Assembly (NCBI RefSeq): GCF_900110275.1
Contig: NZ_FODC01000002.1
Span: 496,001 to 560,000, forward strand
Reading direction: 5' to 3'
From: Duganella sp. CF517
GTDB taxonomy: Bacteria > Pseudomonadota > Gammaproteobacteria > Burkholderiales > Burkholderiaceae_D
Length of the DNA stretch: 64,000 nt
The notes beneath the pieces were generated by a model. That model worked only from the letters and a program-made list of their open reading frames with translations, had not been told where the DNA came from and did no database searches. Positions within the stretch are counted from its first letter, which is position 1. Each line of letters starts with the position of its first letter. Made by a program: the position numbers and the translations under genes. This document shows, piece after piece, positions 36,357-45,153 of the stretch.

Positions 36357-37678
36357 CCTGGCTGCGCTGGCCGCGCACGCTGTTCACGCGGCTGACGTTG
36401 ATCCTGTTCGTCGGCCTGGCGGCGGCGCACGCGATGTCGTACTGGCTGATCGTCAGCGAACGGCGCGAAGCGACCACCGGTTTGATGCTCGGCTATCTGG
36501 AGCAGGACGTCGCCAGCTCGGTGGCGCTGCTCGATCATCTGCCGGCCGGCGAGCGGGCGGCGTGGCTGCCACGGCTTGAGCGCCGCAGCTATCGATTTGC
36601 GCTGGGCACCGGTGACGCCGGCCATGCGCCGGACAGCGAGCTATCGAAGCGGGTCGCGGCATCGTTCGTGAAATCCATCGGCAAACAGTATCCGGTCACC
36701 GCCAGCGCGGTGCCGGGCCACCCGAACCGCGTGCAGGCGCACGTCACGCTAAGCGATGGTACAACGCTGACCATCGACATGCGCCCGAGCGGCCTGCCGA
36801 TTCCGGCGTGGCTGCCGGCGGTGCTGCTGCTGCAGCTCGCGTTGCTGGCGGTGGTCACGTGGTACGGCGTGCGGCTGGCGACGCGGCCGCTGGCGCAGCT
36901 CGCCGACGCCGCCGACCGACTGGGGCCCGATATGAAAGCGGCCCCCGTTGCCGAAAACGGGCCGCTGGAAGTCGCACGTGCGGCGCGCGCCTTCAACGCC
37001 ATGCAGGACCGCATCGGCGCCCACCTGAACGAGCGCACGCAGATTTTGGCGGCGATCTCGCATGACCTGCAAACGCCGATCACCCGCATGCGCATGCGCG
37101 CCGACATGATGGATGACGACATCCAGCGCGAGAAAATGAACCGCGACCTGGTCGAGATGGAAATGCTGGTGCGCGACGGCGTGGCCTATGCGCGCACGCT
37201 GCACGGCACGTCGGAGGCTGCGTGCCGGGTCGATCTGGACTCGCTGCTGGCAAGCCTGGTTGGGGACTATCTGGATGGCGGCCATCCGGTCAGGTTGGAA
37301 GGCCGGGCCGGCGCGCCGCTGGTCACCCGCCCGCACGCGCTGCGCCGGGTGCTGGGCAACTTGATCGATAACGCGCTCAAATATGCGGGATCGGCGGACG
37401 TGCACGTCGCCGCCGCCGAAGGACAAATGACGATTCGCGTACGCGATCGCGGCCCCGGCATCCCTGGCGACGAATTAGACAACGTCATGCAGCCGTTCTA
37501 CCGCCTCGAAGCCTCGCGCAACCGCGACACCGGCGGCACGGGGCTGGGGTTGGCGATCGCGCGGCAACTGGCGCAAGCGATCGACGCCACGCTAACGCTG
37601 CGCAACCATCCCGACGGCGGCCTCGAAGCCACCCTCACCGGGGTCAAGTCTGTCATTCAGACACGACCTCTTCCCTAA
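36353..37678 (+). CDS. Sensor histidine kinase
   Basis: A 441-residue EnvZ-type kinase with a first transmembrane helix at about 12-33, a periplasmic sensor loop of about 120 residues, a second helix at about 152-172, HAMP, and an H box AAISHDLQTPITRM with phospho-acceptor His237. The N box is NLIDNALKYA; the G boxes are RDRGPGIPGDEL and GGTGLGLAIA. The final 12 residues (GVKSVIQTRPLP) and the stop are encoded by a REP-like repeat, so the natural C-terminus was probably altered. It overlaps the regulator gene by four bases. Confidence 0.92.
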   Translation: MTWLRWPRTLFTRLTLILFVGLAAAHAMSYWLIVSERREATTGLMLGYLEQDVASSVALLDHLPAGERAAWLPRLERRSYRFALGTGDAGHAPDSELSKRVAASFVKSIGKQYPVTASAVPGHPNRVQAHVTLSDGTTLTIDMRPSGLPIPAWLPAVLLLQLALLAVVTWYGVRLATRPLAQLADAADRLGPDMKAAPVAENGPLEVARAARAFNAMQDRIGAHLNERTQILAAISHDLQTPITRMRMRADMMDDDIQREKMNRDLVEMEMLVRDGVAYARTLHGTSEAACRVDLDSLLASLVGDYLDGGHPVRLEGRAGAPLVTRPHALRRVLGNLIDNALKYAGSADVHVAAAEGQMTIRVRDRGPGIPGDELDNVMQPFYRLEASRNRDTGGTGLGLAIARQLAQAIDATLTLRNHPDGGLEATLTGVKSVIQTRPLP

Positions 37679-37836
37679 ACGCGGCTTACTCACCGGGGTC
37701 AAGTCTGTCATTCAGACACGACCTCTTCCATAAACGCGGCTTACTCACCGGGGTCAAGTCTGTCATTCAGACACGACCTCTTCCCTGAACGCGGCTTACT
37801 GACGGGCTCGTGTCCGAATGACAGACTTGACCCCGG
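37634..37836. repeat. REP-like array: three 55-bp direct copies plus one inverted core
   Basis: Three tandem units of exactly 55 bases begin CTCACCGGGGTCAAGTCTGT at 37634, 37689 and 37744 with only single-base differences. Each core has a small hairpin (GTCTG/CAGAC around TCATT). An inverted core (37808-37836) ends in GACAGACTTGACCCCG and can pair with the third unit over about 28 bases with one mismatch, forming a large hairpin. The array lies exactly between two convergent genes, overlaps the kinase 3' end, and may terminate transcription. A diverged relative lies at 7835-7908. Confidence 0.85.
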
Positions 37837-37839
37837 AGT

Positions 37840-39006
37840 TTAATCGGCGAGCTTGACCATTTCGCGGTACAGGTCGGCCTTGCCTTCGAAGCCGATGCCC
37901 GGCAGCTCGGGTAGCATGATGTGGCCGTTGTCGACCTTGACGCCGTCCGGGAAGCCGCCGTATGGCTGGAACAGGTCCGGGTACGATTCGTTGCCGCCCA
38001 GGCCCAGGCCGGCGGCGATGTTGAGCGACATCTGGTGGCCGCCGTGCGGGATGCAGCGCTTGGCCGACCAGCCGTGCTCGCGCAGCATGTCGAGCGTGCG
38101 CAGGTATTCGACCAGGCCGTAACTGAGCGCGCAGTCGAACTGCAGCCAGTCGCGGTCGGCGCGCATGCCGCCGTAGCGGATCAGGTTGCGCGCGTCCTGC
38201 ATCGAGAACAGGTCTTCGCCAGTCGCCATCGGATTCTTGTAGTAGTTGCGCAACGTCGCCTGCAGTTCGAAGTCGAGCGGATCGCCCGGCTCCTCGTACC
38301 AGAACAGGTCGTACTGCGACAGCGCCTTGGCGTACCGGATCGCGGTGTCGAGGTCGAAGCGGCCGTTGGCGTCCACCGCCAGTTTCTGGCCGTCCTGCAG
38401 CACGCTCAGCACCGAATCGATGCGGCGCAGATCCTCGTCCAGCGAGGCGCCACCGATCTTCTTCTTGACCACCGTGTAGCCGCGGTCGATGTAGCTGCGC
38501 ATCTCGTCCTTGAGCTGGTTGTGGTCCTGGCCCGGATAGTAGTAGCCGCCGGCGGCGTAGACGAAGATGTTGCGGTCGGCCTTGCCGTCGCCGTAGCGGT
38601 CGGCCAGCAGCTGGAACAGCGGCTTGCCTTCGATCTTGGCGACCGCGTCCCACACGGCCATGTCGATGGTGCCGATCGCCACCGAGCGCTCGCCGTGTCC
38701 GCCCGGCTTTTCGTTGGTGAACATGCACTGCCAGATCTTGTGCGGGTCCAGGTTGTCGCCGCTGTCGTCGACCAGGCTTTGCGGATCGGCCTCCAGGATG
38801 CGCGGAATGAAGCGCTCGCGCATCAGCTTGCCCTGCCCGTAGCGGCCGTTCGAGTTGAAGCCGTAGCCGATCACCGGCTTGCCGTCGCGGATGACGTCGG
38901 TCACCACCGCCACCAGGCTCAACGTCATCTTGCTGAAGTCGATGTAGGCATTGCGGATCGGGGAACTGATCGGGACGGTTTTCTCGCGGATTTCAAGGAT
39001 TTTCAT
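37840..39006 (-). CDS. tarD: D-tartrate dehydratase (enolase superfamily)
   Basis: A 388-residue member of the mandelate racemase/enolase superfamily. It closely follows the characterised Bradyrhizobium TarD: catalytic KxK at Lys181/Lys183 (VVKKKIGG), metal ligands Asp212 (VDANGRFD), Glu238 (WYEEPGDP) and Glu264 (ATGEDLF), and the catalytic His321 (IPHGGHQMSLNIA), each one residue before its TarD counterpart. NSNGRYGQGKL and GLGGNESYPDLFQPYGG are also shared. It would convert D-tartrate to oxaloacetate. A divergent LysR gene probably controls it. Confidence 0.85.
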   Translation of the reverse strand: MKILEIREKTVPISSPIRNAYIDFSKMTLSLVAVVTDVIRDGKPVIGYGFNSNGRYGQGKLMRERFIPRILEADPQSLVDDSGDNLDPHKIWQCMFTNEKPGGHGERSVAIGTIDMAVWDAVAKIEGKPLFQLLADRYGDGKADRNIFVYAAGGYYYPGQDHNQLKDEMRSYIDRGYTVVKKKIGGASLDEDLRRIDSVLSVLQDGQKLAVDANGRFDLDTAIRYAKALSQYDLFWYEEPGDPLDFELQATLRNYYKNPMATGEDLFSMQDARNLIRYGGMRADRDWLQFDCALSYGLVEYLRTLDMLREHGWSAKRCIPHGGHQMSLNIAAGLGLGGNESYPDLFQPYGGFPDGVKVDNGHIMLPELPGIGFEGKADLYREMVKLAD

Positions 39007-39060
39007 GGTAAGTCTCCAAAGTGTCGGGTGCTGTACTGAGCAATGACACCAGCTTACTCT

Positions 39061-39110
39061 TGAATTAAACTGTTAATATTCACTTCAATTTAAACCTTTA
39101 TTCACTTTAA
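39061..39110. promoter_or_regulatory. AT-rich regulator site between tarD and its LysR gene
   Basis: An imperfect palindrome (TGAATTAAACTG + TTAATATTCA, 39061-39082) is followed by repeated TAAAC and TTCACTT words up to the LysR ATG. The placement 55-75 bases upstream of tarD and directly before lysR fits a LysR autoregulation and activation site. Confidence 0.5.
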
Positions 39111-40001
39111 ATGAAGATTGAAACCGCGCCCGACCTGGCGTTCTTCGTGCTGCTGGCGAAATTGGGCAGCCTGTCGGCCACCGCCCGCGAGCTGGGCGTC
39201 ACGCCGCCTGCCGTTACCAAGCGCCTGAGCCTGATGGAGCAAAAGCTCGGCGTGCGGCTGGTCAACCGCACCACGCGGCGCATCAGCCTGACCAACGAGG
39301 GCGAGGCGTACCTGGCGCAGGCGACCCGCATCCTGCACCAGATACGCGAGATGGAGGAATCGATTTCCAGCGGCCGCGCCGCGCCCAAGGGACTGCTGCG
39401 GGTGAACGCGACGCCGGGCTTCGGCCGCACCCGGATCGCGCCTATCGTCTCGCGCTTCGCGCAAGCGTATCCCGAGGTCGAGGTGGAATTGCACCTGACC
39501 GACCGCCCTATCAGTCTGGTGGAGGAGGCCTACGATCTGGCGATCCGCTTCGGCGAACTGCCGGACACACGCCTGACCGCGCGCAAGCTGATGTCGAACA
39601 GGCGTTTTTTGTGCGCGTCGCCGGTGTATCTGAAAAAAGCCGGCGAGCCGCAAAATCCGGCCGAACTGCACCAGCACCGCTGCATCCTGCACCGCCAAAA
39701 CGACGACGTGTACGGCACCTGGCGGCTGCAGAAAGGCAAAGCGGTGGAGCTGGTGAAGGTGCGCGGCGCGGTGTCGAGCAACGACGGCGACATCGTGATG
39801 AACTGGGCGCTGGACGGACATGGCATCGTCCAGCGCTCCGAGTGGGATGTCGCGAAGTACCTGGAAAGCGGCCGCCTGAAGGAGATCATGAAGGACTACA
39901 GGCTGCCGGACGCGGACCTTTACCTGTACTACCTTAGCCGCAGCAACCTGCCCGCGAAAGTCCGCGCGTTCATCGATTTCCTCGCCGAGGAGTTCCGCTG
40001 A
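39111..40001 (+). CDS. LysR-family transcriptional regulator (tarD-linked)
   Basis: A 296-residue regulator with an N-terminal winged HTH (LGSLSATARELGVTPPAVTKRLSL, about 17-40; LVNRTTRRISLTNEG) and a periplasmic-binding-like effector domain (from about residue 90). It diverges from tarD by 104 bases, the usual layout of LysR regulators with their target, so tartrate or a related hydroxy acid is the likely inducer (inference). Confidence 0.92.
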   Translation: MKIETAPDLAFFVLLAKLGSLSATARELGVTPPAVTKRLSLMEQKLGVRLVNRTTRRISLTNEGEAYLAQATRILHQIREMEESISSGRAAPKGLLRVNATPGFGRTRIAPIVSRFAQAYPEVEVELHLTDRPISLVEEAYDLAIRFGELPDTRLTARKLMSNRRFLCASPVYLKKAGEPQNPAELHQHRCILHRQNDDVYGTWRLQKGKAVELVKVRGAVSSNDGDIVMNWALDGHGIVQRSEWDVAKYLESGRLKEIMKDYRLPDADLYLYYLSRSNLPAKVRAFIDFLAEEFR

Positions 40002-40023
40002 CGTTTTATCCGCCGTCGCCGAT

Positions 40024-40653
40024 TCAATACCGGGCGAACGCGGCGGCGAACGCCTGCGCCGCGCCGGCCGCCCGCGCCGCGCCGACATCGAAGGTGCAAT
40101 GCCGCAGCGCCGGTGGCGGCGCCAAGCCTCCGACGGCCAGCGCCAGCTCGGCGCGCAAGGCGCTCAGCATGCCGTCCAACATCACCGCCGGCATGTCGAG
40201 CGCGGCGTTGTCGGTGTGGCCGGCGTCGAGCACGCTGGGCGCGAACGCCATCGAACGGGCGCCGTGGCGGATCGCTTCGCGCATGGCCACACGGGTGGCC
40301 TGGCGCAGCCGTTCCGCGTCGAGCGTGGCCGGATCGCCCAGCCCGATCACCAGCACCGCGCGCGGCAACATGCCCGGCGGCGGCGACGTGATCAGCATGG
40401 TTTCCATCGGCTGCGCGCGGAAGGCGCGGGCCTCGCGCATGCGGGTCAGATGCCCGCCCAGCGCCTGGTCCAGTCCCAGCAGCCCGCCGGCGATGGGCGC
40501 GCCGCCGACCTCGCGCTCGAACATGCACGCGACGCTGAAGTCGACGTCGGCATGGGCCGGCCCCCAAGCGACCACGTCGAACACGACGCCATCGGTGGCG
40601 CCGATCGGCAGGCGTACGGGAGTGGAAGTTGCGGCGTGGTCGGTGGCAGTCAT
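40024..40653 (-). CDS. Stand-alone M17 aminopeptidase N-terminal (macro-like) domain protein
   Basis: A 209-residue protein that resembles only the N-terminal domain of leucyl aminopeptidases (family M17): VRLPIGATDGVVFDVVAWGP, the Gly-rich segment GGAPIAGGLLGLDQALGG and LPRAVLVIGLGDPATLDAERLRQA, AFAPSVLDAG. The zinc-binding catalytic domain (NTDAEGR motif) is absent. The domain may bind nucleotides or act in regulation. The ATG (40651-40653) has GAGGA upstream. The open frame extends upstream without a stop into a TetR remnant. Confidence 0.7.
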   Translation of the reverse strand: MTATDHAATSTPVRLPIGATDGVVFDVVAWGPAHADVDFSVACMFEREVGGAPIAGGLLGLDQALGGHLTRMREARAFRAQPMETMLITSPPPGMLPRAVLVIGLGDPATLDAERLRQATRVAMREAIRHGARSMAFAPSVLDAGHTDNAALDMPAVMLDGMLSALRAELALAVGGLAPPPALRHCTFDVGAARAAGAAQAFAAAFARY

Positions 40654-40801
40654 GGCGCGGTCCTCGATATCGGAGAAAGGCCCGATCTTACCGCCGGCAC
40701 GTGCGGCACCGAACCCGCCAAAAGGCAGGGACAACGAAAAAAACGGCCCTTGCGGACACTGCCGATTGGCCCTGCCGCGCGCCGCCCCGGGACGGTCCGA
40801 T

Positions 40802-40941
40802 GAATCGGGTTCCCCCGCCCTGGCGGTGAGCCGGTCGACGATTTTTCCCAACAGCGCGGCGAGCAACGCTGCGCGCGTTGGAAAGTGGCGGTAGAGCGTG
40901 CCGATGCCGACGCCGGCCCGACGGGCGGCATCGCGAGGCGC
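40802..40941 (-). pseudogene. TetR/AcrR regulator fragment
   Basis: The frame reads APRDAARRAGVGIGTLYRH, continuing FPTRAALLAALLGKIVDRL, the helix-turn-helix of a TetR regulator. A stop codon lies directly upstream, the N-terminal helix is missing, and the C-terminal ligand domain is replaced by unrelated sequence. It is a broken gene. It occupies the 351-base space between the M17-like and SDR genes, where nothing else is recognisable. Confidence 0.75.
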
Positions 40942-41004
40942 TCATCCACGTCCACGCGGCGGGCATCAATCCACCCGCCGCCGCCGACGACGCCGCCGTA
41001 ACTG

Positions 41005-41745
41005 TTAGAACACCTGGCGCGTCGGCCGCAGCACGATCTCGTTGATGTCGACGTCGGCCGGCTGCTCGATGGCGAAGGCGACCGCGCGCGCCACCGACGC
41101 GGCGGGAATCGCCTGCTTGTAAAAGTCCATCACCGTTTCCGCCGCCGTGCCCGACGTGCTGTGTTTCAGATCGCTGTCGACGGCGCCCGGCGCGATCGAC
41201 GTCACGCGGATCTGGTCGCCCACTTCCTGCCGCAGTCCTTCGGTGATGGCCGAGACGGCGAACTTGGTGCCCGAATAAACCGTGCCGCCCGGCGCGAAGA
41301 CCTTGATGCCGGCCACCGAGCTAAGGTTGATGATGTGGCCGCTTTGCTGCGCGAGGAAGCGCGGCAGCACGGCGGCGATGCCGTACAAGGTGCCCTTGAG
41401 GTTGACGTCGATCATCGCGTCCCACTCGTCGGTATTGACCTCGGACATGGGCCGGATCGGCATCAGTCCGGCGTTGTTGATCAGCACGTCGAGCTTGCCG
41501 AAATCGGCGACGGCGGCCGCCACGACGGCCTCGACCTGCTTCTTGTCGGTGACGTCGAGGCTGTAGGCTTTGGCGCTGCCGCCGGCCGCTTCGATGCCGG
41601 CGACGACTTCGTCCAGCTTGTCCTTGCGGCGCGCGCCGATCGCCACCTTGGCGCCGCGGCTGGCCAGCAGGCGCGCCACCTCGGCGCCGATGCCGGTGCT
41701 GCCGCCGGTGATCAGCACCACTTTGTTTTCGATATTGTCGTTCAT
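41005..41745 (-). CDS. Short-chain dehydrogenase/reductase
   Basis: A 246-residue classical SDR. The cofactor motif TGGSTGIG is at 13-20 with basic ARRKD after strand 2 (suggesting NADP), NNAG at 90-93, the catalytic Ser at 142/143, Tyr157 and Lys161 (YSGTK). It reduces a carbonyl or oxidises an alcohol; the substrate is unknown. It is the last gene of the operator-controlled unit with the ene-reductase and semialdehyde dehydrogenase, starting two bases after the previous stop. Confidence 0.92.
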   Translation of the reverse strand: MNDNIENKVVLITGGSTGIGAEVARLLASRGAKVAIGARRKDKLDEVVAGIEAAGGSAKAYSLDVTDKKQVEAVVAAAVADFGKLDVLINNAGLMPIRPMSEVNTDEWDAMIDVNLKGTLYGIAAVLPRFLAQQSGHIINLSSVAGIKVFAPGGTVYSGTKFAVSAITEGLRQEVGDQIRVTSIAPGAVDSDLKHSTSGTAAETVMDFYKQAIPAASVARAVAFAIEQPADVDINEIVLRPTRQVF

Positions 41746-41747
41746 GA

Positions 41748-42899
41748 TTAATCCTTGTTGGTTGTGATGGAAGTTGTCTCGGCAAACGCCGGGTAGTCTG
41801 TGTAGCCCTGCTCCGTGCCGCCATACATCGTCGCCGGATCAACCGCGTTCAACGGCCAGCCGTTGGCGATGCGCGCCGGCAGATCCGGATTGGCGATGAA
41901 CGGCCGGCCGAACGCGATCAGGTCGGCCAGCCCGGTCTCCAGCAGCCGCTCGCCGCGCTCCGCCGTATAGCGGCCGGCGTAGACGATGCGGCCGCTGAAG
42001 GCGTCCCGCACAGCGCGCCGGAACTGCTCGGGCAGATCGGGCGCGTGGTCCCAGTCCGCCTCGGCGATCGACAGGTAGCCGACGCCGGCCTGCTCCAGCA
42101 CCTTGATCGCCTCGATGTAGGTGGCGTGCGGATCGTCTTCGACGAAACCGATGTAGACGCGGTCCTCGTCGGTGCTGGTGAACAGCGGCGTGAAGCGCAC
42201 GCCCATGCGTTCGGGACCCACCACGGCGGCGACGGCGGCGACGACTTCGCGCAGGAAGCGCAGGCGCTTCGCCAGCGAGCCGCCGTATTCGTCGGTGCGC
42301 GTGTTGGCGTGGCCGGAGATGAACTGGTTGACCAGGTAGCCGTTGGCGGCGTGGATTTCGACGCCGTCGAAGCCCGCCTCAAGCGCGTTGCGCGCCGCCT
42401 GGGCGTATAACCCGACCAGTTCCGCGATCTCGGCCACGCTCAACTCGCGCGGCATCGAAGGCGCCACCAATATGCCCGCGCCGGGACCGGTTTCGATGAA
42501 GGCCTTGGCGTTCAGCGCCGGCAAGGCCGACGGCGCGACAGGCGCGGCGCCACCCGGTTGCAGCGCGGTGTGCGAGACGCGGCCGACATGCCACAGCTGC
42601 GCGAAGATCACGCCGCCCTCGGCATGCACGGCCCGGGTCACCTTGCGCCAGCCGGCGATTTGCGCCTGGCTGTAGATGCCCGGCGTCCAGGCGTAGCCCT
42701 GGCCGCGCGGCTCGATCTGCGTGCCCTCGCTGACCATGAAGCCGGCGCCGGCGCGCTGGCTGTAGTACTGCGCCATCAGGTCGGTGGGGATGTCGCCGGG
42801 CTGCGCGGCGCGCTGGCGCGTCAGCGGCGGCAGGACGATGCGGTTGGCCAACTGGTGGCGTCCCAGGGTGACGGGTGCGAGGAGTTTTTTACTGTTCAT
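41748..42899 (-). CDS. Old Yellow Enzyme-type ene-reductase (NemA-like)
   Basis: A 383-residue FMN-dependent ene-reductase that reduces activated C=C bonds, such as N-ethylmaleimide and enones. The active-site pair is His183/Asn186 (VEIHAANGYL), the proton-donor loop follows, and the FMN region is IVYAGRYTAERGERLLE. LPPLTRQR near the N-terminus replaces the YqjM-type Cys, so it is in the classical OYE/NemA group. It lies in one unit with semialdehyde dehydrogenase and SDR, downstream of a NemR-like operator. Confidence 0.93.
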   Translation of the reverse strand: MNSKKLLAPVTLGRHQLANRIVLPPLTRQRAAQPGDIPTDLMAQYYSQRAGAGFMVSEGTQIEPRGQGYAWTPGIYSQAQIAGWRKVTRAVHAEGGVIFAQLWHVGRVSHTALQPGGAAPVAPSALPALNAKAFIETGPGAGILVAPSMPRELSVAEIAELVGLYAQAARNALEAGFDGVEIHAANGYLVNQFISGHANTRTDEYGGSLAKRLRFLREVVAAVAAVVGPERMGVRFTPLFTSTDEDRVYIGFVEDDPHATYIEAIKVLEQAGVGYLSIAEADWDHAPDLPEQFRRAVRDAFSGRIVYAGRYTAERGERLLETGLADLIAFGRPFIANPDLPARIANGWPLNAVDPATMYGGTEQGYTDYPAFAETTSITTNKD

Positions 42900-42938
42900 G
42901 GTGTGCCTTTGGGTTGAATGTTGTTTTCGTGCGCGCCG

Positions 42939-44396
42939 TTACAGGCCGCCGAGGCTGACATATTTGAGGTGGAGGTATTCGTCGATGCCCTGGGTCGCGC
43001 CTTCGCGGCCGATGCCGCTGTCCTTGACGCCGCCGAACGGCGCGACTTCGGTCGTCACCAGTCCTTCGTTGACGCCGACCATGCCGCTTTCCAGCGCCCG
43101 CGACAGGCGGAACACGCGCGACAGGTTCTGGCTGTAGAAATAGGCGGCCAGCCCGAACGGGGCGGCGTTGGCCGCGTCGACCGCCTCCTGTTCGTGCGTG
43201 AAGCGGAACAGCGCCGCCACCGGGCCGAACGTCTCCTCGTGCGCGATCAGCATGTCGGCGCTGGCGTCGGCGATGACGGTCGGTTCGAAGAAGGTGCCGC
43301 CGAGCGCGTGGCGCCGGCCGCCAAACAAAATCCGGCCGCCCTTGGCCCGGGCGTCGGCGATATGCGCCTCGACCTTGGCGACCGCCGCCTCGTTGATCAG
43401 CGGTCCTTGCTGGACGTCGGGCCTGAAGCCGTTGCCGACCTTGAGCGCGGCGACCCTTGCGGTCAGGCGGCGCGCGAATTCGTCGTAGACGCCGTCCTGC
43501 ACATAGAAGCGGTTGACGCAGATGCAGGTTTGCCCGCTGTTGCGGAACTTGGCGGCGACGGCGCCGTCGACGGCGCGTTCGATGTCGGCGTCGTCGAAGA
43601 CGATGAACGGCGCGTTGCCGCCCAACTCCAGCGACAGCTTTTTCATCGTCGCGGCCGATTGCTGGTACAGCAGCTTGCCGATCCTGGTCGAACCGGTAAA
43701 GGTCAGCTTGCGCACCCGCGCATCGGCCACCAGTTCGCCGCCGATGGCCGCCGCGTCGCCGGTGACGACGTTGACCACGCCGGCCGGCACCCCGGCCGCC
43801 TCGGCCAGCACGCCCCACAGCAGGCCGCAATACGGCGTCAGTTCCGACGGCTTGACGACGACGGTGCAGCCGGCCGCCAGCGCCGGCGCGATTTTGCGCG
43901 CCAGCATCGAGAACGGGAAATTCCACGGCGAGATGGCACCCACCACGCCGACCGGTTCGCGCGTCACCAGGATTTGCCGGCCTTGCCACGGCGACGGGAT
44001 GATCTCGCCGTTGATGCGGCGCGCCTGCTCGGCGAACCACTGGATGTAATCGGCGCCAAGCTTGATTTCCGCGCGCGCCTCGGCCAGCGGCTTGCCCTGC
44101 TCGAGGGTCAGCATGGCCGCCAGGTCATCCAGATTGGCGCGCACCGTGGCGGCCATCTTTTGCAGCACGTCGGCGCGCTCGTTGGCGGTGGTCATCGACC
44201 AGGAAGCGAAGGCGGAGTGCGCGGCGTCGATGGCGCGCCGGGTGTCGGCCGCGCCGGACCAGGCGATCGATCCGAGCGCCGCGCCGGTGGCGGGATCGTC
44301 CACGTCGTGCCGCGCGCCATCGGCGGCGGCGACCCATGCGCCGCCGATGAAGTTGGTCTCACGCAGCCAACCAGAGGATTTGATATGTTCGAGCAT
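42939..44396 (-). CDS. NAD(P)-dependent succinate-semialdehyde dehydrogenase-like
   Basis: A 485-residue aldehyde dehydrogenase of the succinate-semialdehyde (GabD) subfamily. Signatures are PWNFPFSMLARKIAPALAAGC, TGSTRIGKLL, general base Glu257 (LELGGNAPF) and nucleophile Cys291 (NSGQTCICVNR). It oxidises aldehydes to acids. Because it shares a unit with an ene-reductase and SDR and no GABA aminotransferase is present, its physiological substrate may be a toxic aldehyde rather than succinate semialdehyde (inference). It is the first gene of the unit, with an operator 63 bases upstream. Confidence 0.9.
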   Translation of the reverse strand: MLEHIKSSGWLRETNFIGGAWVAAADGARHDVDDPATGAALGSIAWSGAADTRRAIDAAHSAFASWSMTTANERADVLQKMAATVRANLDDLAAMLTLEQGKPLAEARAEIKLGADYIQWFAEQARRINGEIIPSPWQGRQILVTREPVGVVGAISPWNFPFSMLARKIAPALAAGCTVVVKPSELTPYCGLLWGVLAEAAGVPAGVVNVVTGDAAAIGGELVADARVRKLTFTGSTRIGKLLYQQSAATMKKLSLELGGNAPFIVFDDADIERAVDGAVAAKFRNSGQTCICVNRFYVQDGVYDEFARRLTARVAALKVGNGFRPDVQQGPLINEAAVAKVEAHIADARAKGGRILFGGRRHALGGTFFEPTVIADASADMLIAHEETFGPVAALFRFTHEQEAVDAANAAPFGLAAYFYSQNLSRVFRLSRALESGMVGVNEGLVTTEVAPFGGVKDSGIGREGATQGIDEYLHLKYVSLGGL

Positions 44397-44458
44397 CGCA
44401 TAACCTTTCTGTTTCGAGAGTTCTCGCCGCGCAAAGGCGGGATATTGAACGTTATTAG

Positions 44459-44473
44459 TAGACTAGTCGTCTA
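44459..44473. promoter_or_regulatory. TetR/NemR-type operator of the dehydrogenase-reductase unit
   Basis: TAGAC-TAGTC-GTCTA is a perfect 5-5-5 inverted repeat, 63 bases upstream of the aldehyde dehydrogenase start. It differs from the operator at 45154-45168 by one base, which indicates a shared regulator. Confidence 0.8.
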
Positions 44474-44524
44474 GAAAGCCGGCAAAAAAAAGCATTTCGA
44501 ATGAAATGCCCTGTTGCACCCCGT

Positions 44525-45133
44525 TCAAGCCGGGGCTAGATGCAGAATTTGCCTGGTCGTCCGCAGCGCCGACGCGAACGGGGTGGTGTCCCGCACGATC
44601 TTCACCATCACGCTGGCGCCCAGCCACAGTTGATACAGGCTGCTGGCCGTGTCCTGGACGTCGCCGTCGATCGACAGCGATCCCTCGGCCACGCCGGCCT
44701 CGATGGCGGCGGCCAGCCTGCCGACGATGCCGGCAGTGCCGCGTTTCATCGATAAGCGCATCGCCTCGGACAAGTCCGCCACTTCGGCGCCCAGCTTGAC
44801 GGCCAGGCACTTGCCCTGGCAATCGTAGAACGACTGCGAGTTCTGCCACGCCTGCCAGTAATTCATCAGCCGCTGCGCCATCGTCAAACCGGACTGGCCG
44901 AGCGTGGCGTCCATGTCGGCCAGATAGTCGTCGAAATACGCTTCGAGCATCGCCTCGCCGAACGCGTCCTTCGAACCGAAGTAATGATAGAAGGAACCCT
45001 TGGGCACTCCGGCCGTGGCCAGGATCTCGTTCAGGCCGACGGCCGAAAAGCCCTTGCCCGCCATGATGCGCTGGCCGGTGGCTAGGATGTTCCCGCGAAC
45101 ATCGACGTTGTCGGAGGTGTGTGCTGTGCCCAT
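44525..45133 (-). CDS. TetR/AcrR-family regulator, NemR-like
   Basis: A 202-residue repressor with an N-terminal HTH (FSAVGLNEILATAGVPKGSFYHYFGSK, shown here only by its ends: GLNEILATAG and SFYHYF) and a ligand domain with Cys105 and Cys109 in YDCQGKCLAVKLGAEVADLS. NemR uses cysteines in this region to sense electrophiles and bleach. It lies next to an ene-reductase unit, and its own promoter and that of the unit carry the same operator, so it probably represses both until modified. MGTAHT is taken as start. Confidence 0.88.
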   Translation of the reverse strand: MGTAHTSDNVDVRGNILATGQRIMAGKGFSAVGLNEILATAGVPKGSFYHYFGSKDAFGEAMLEAYFDDYLADMDATLGQSGLTMAQRLMNYWQAWQNSQSFYDCQGKCLAVKLGAEVADLSEAMRLSMKRGTAGIVGRLAAAIEAGVAEGSLSIDGDVQDTASSLYQLWLGASVMVKIVRDTTPFASALRTTRQILHLAPA

Positions 45134-45153
45134 GAACATCACTATAGCACAAC

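Noticed and set aside
37634..37836. Possible CRISPR array
   Set aside because: The units are contiguous 55-base repeats without variable spacers, and the last is inverted. No cas gene is present.
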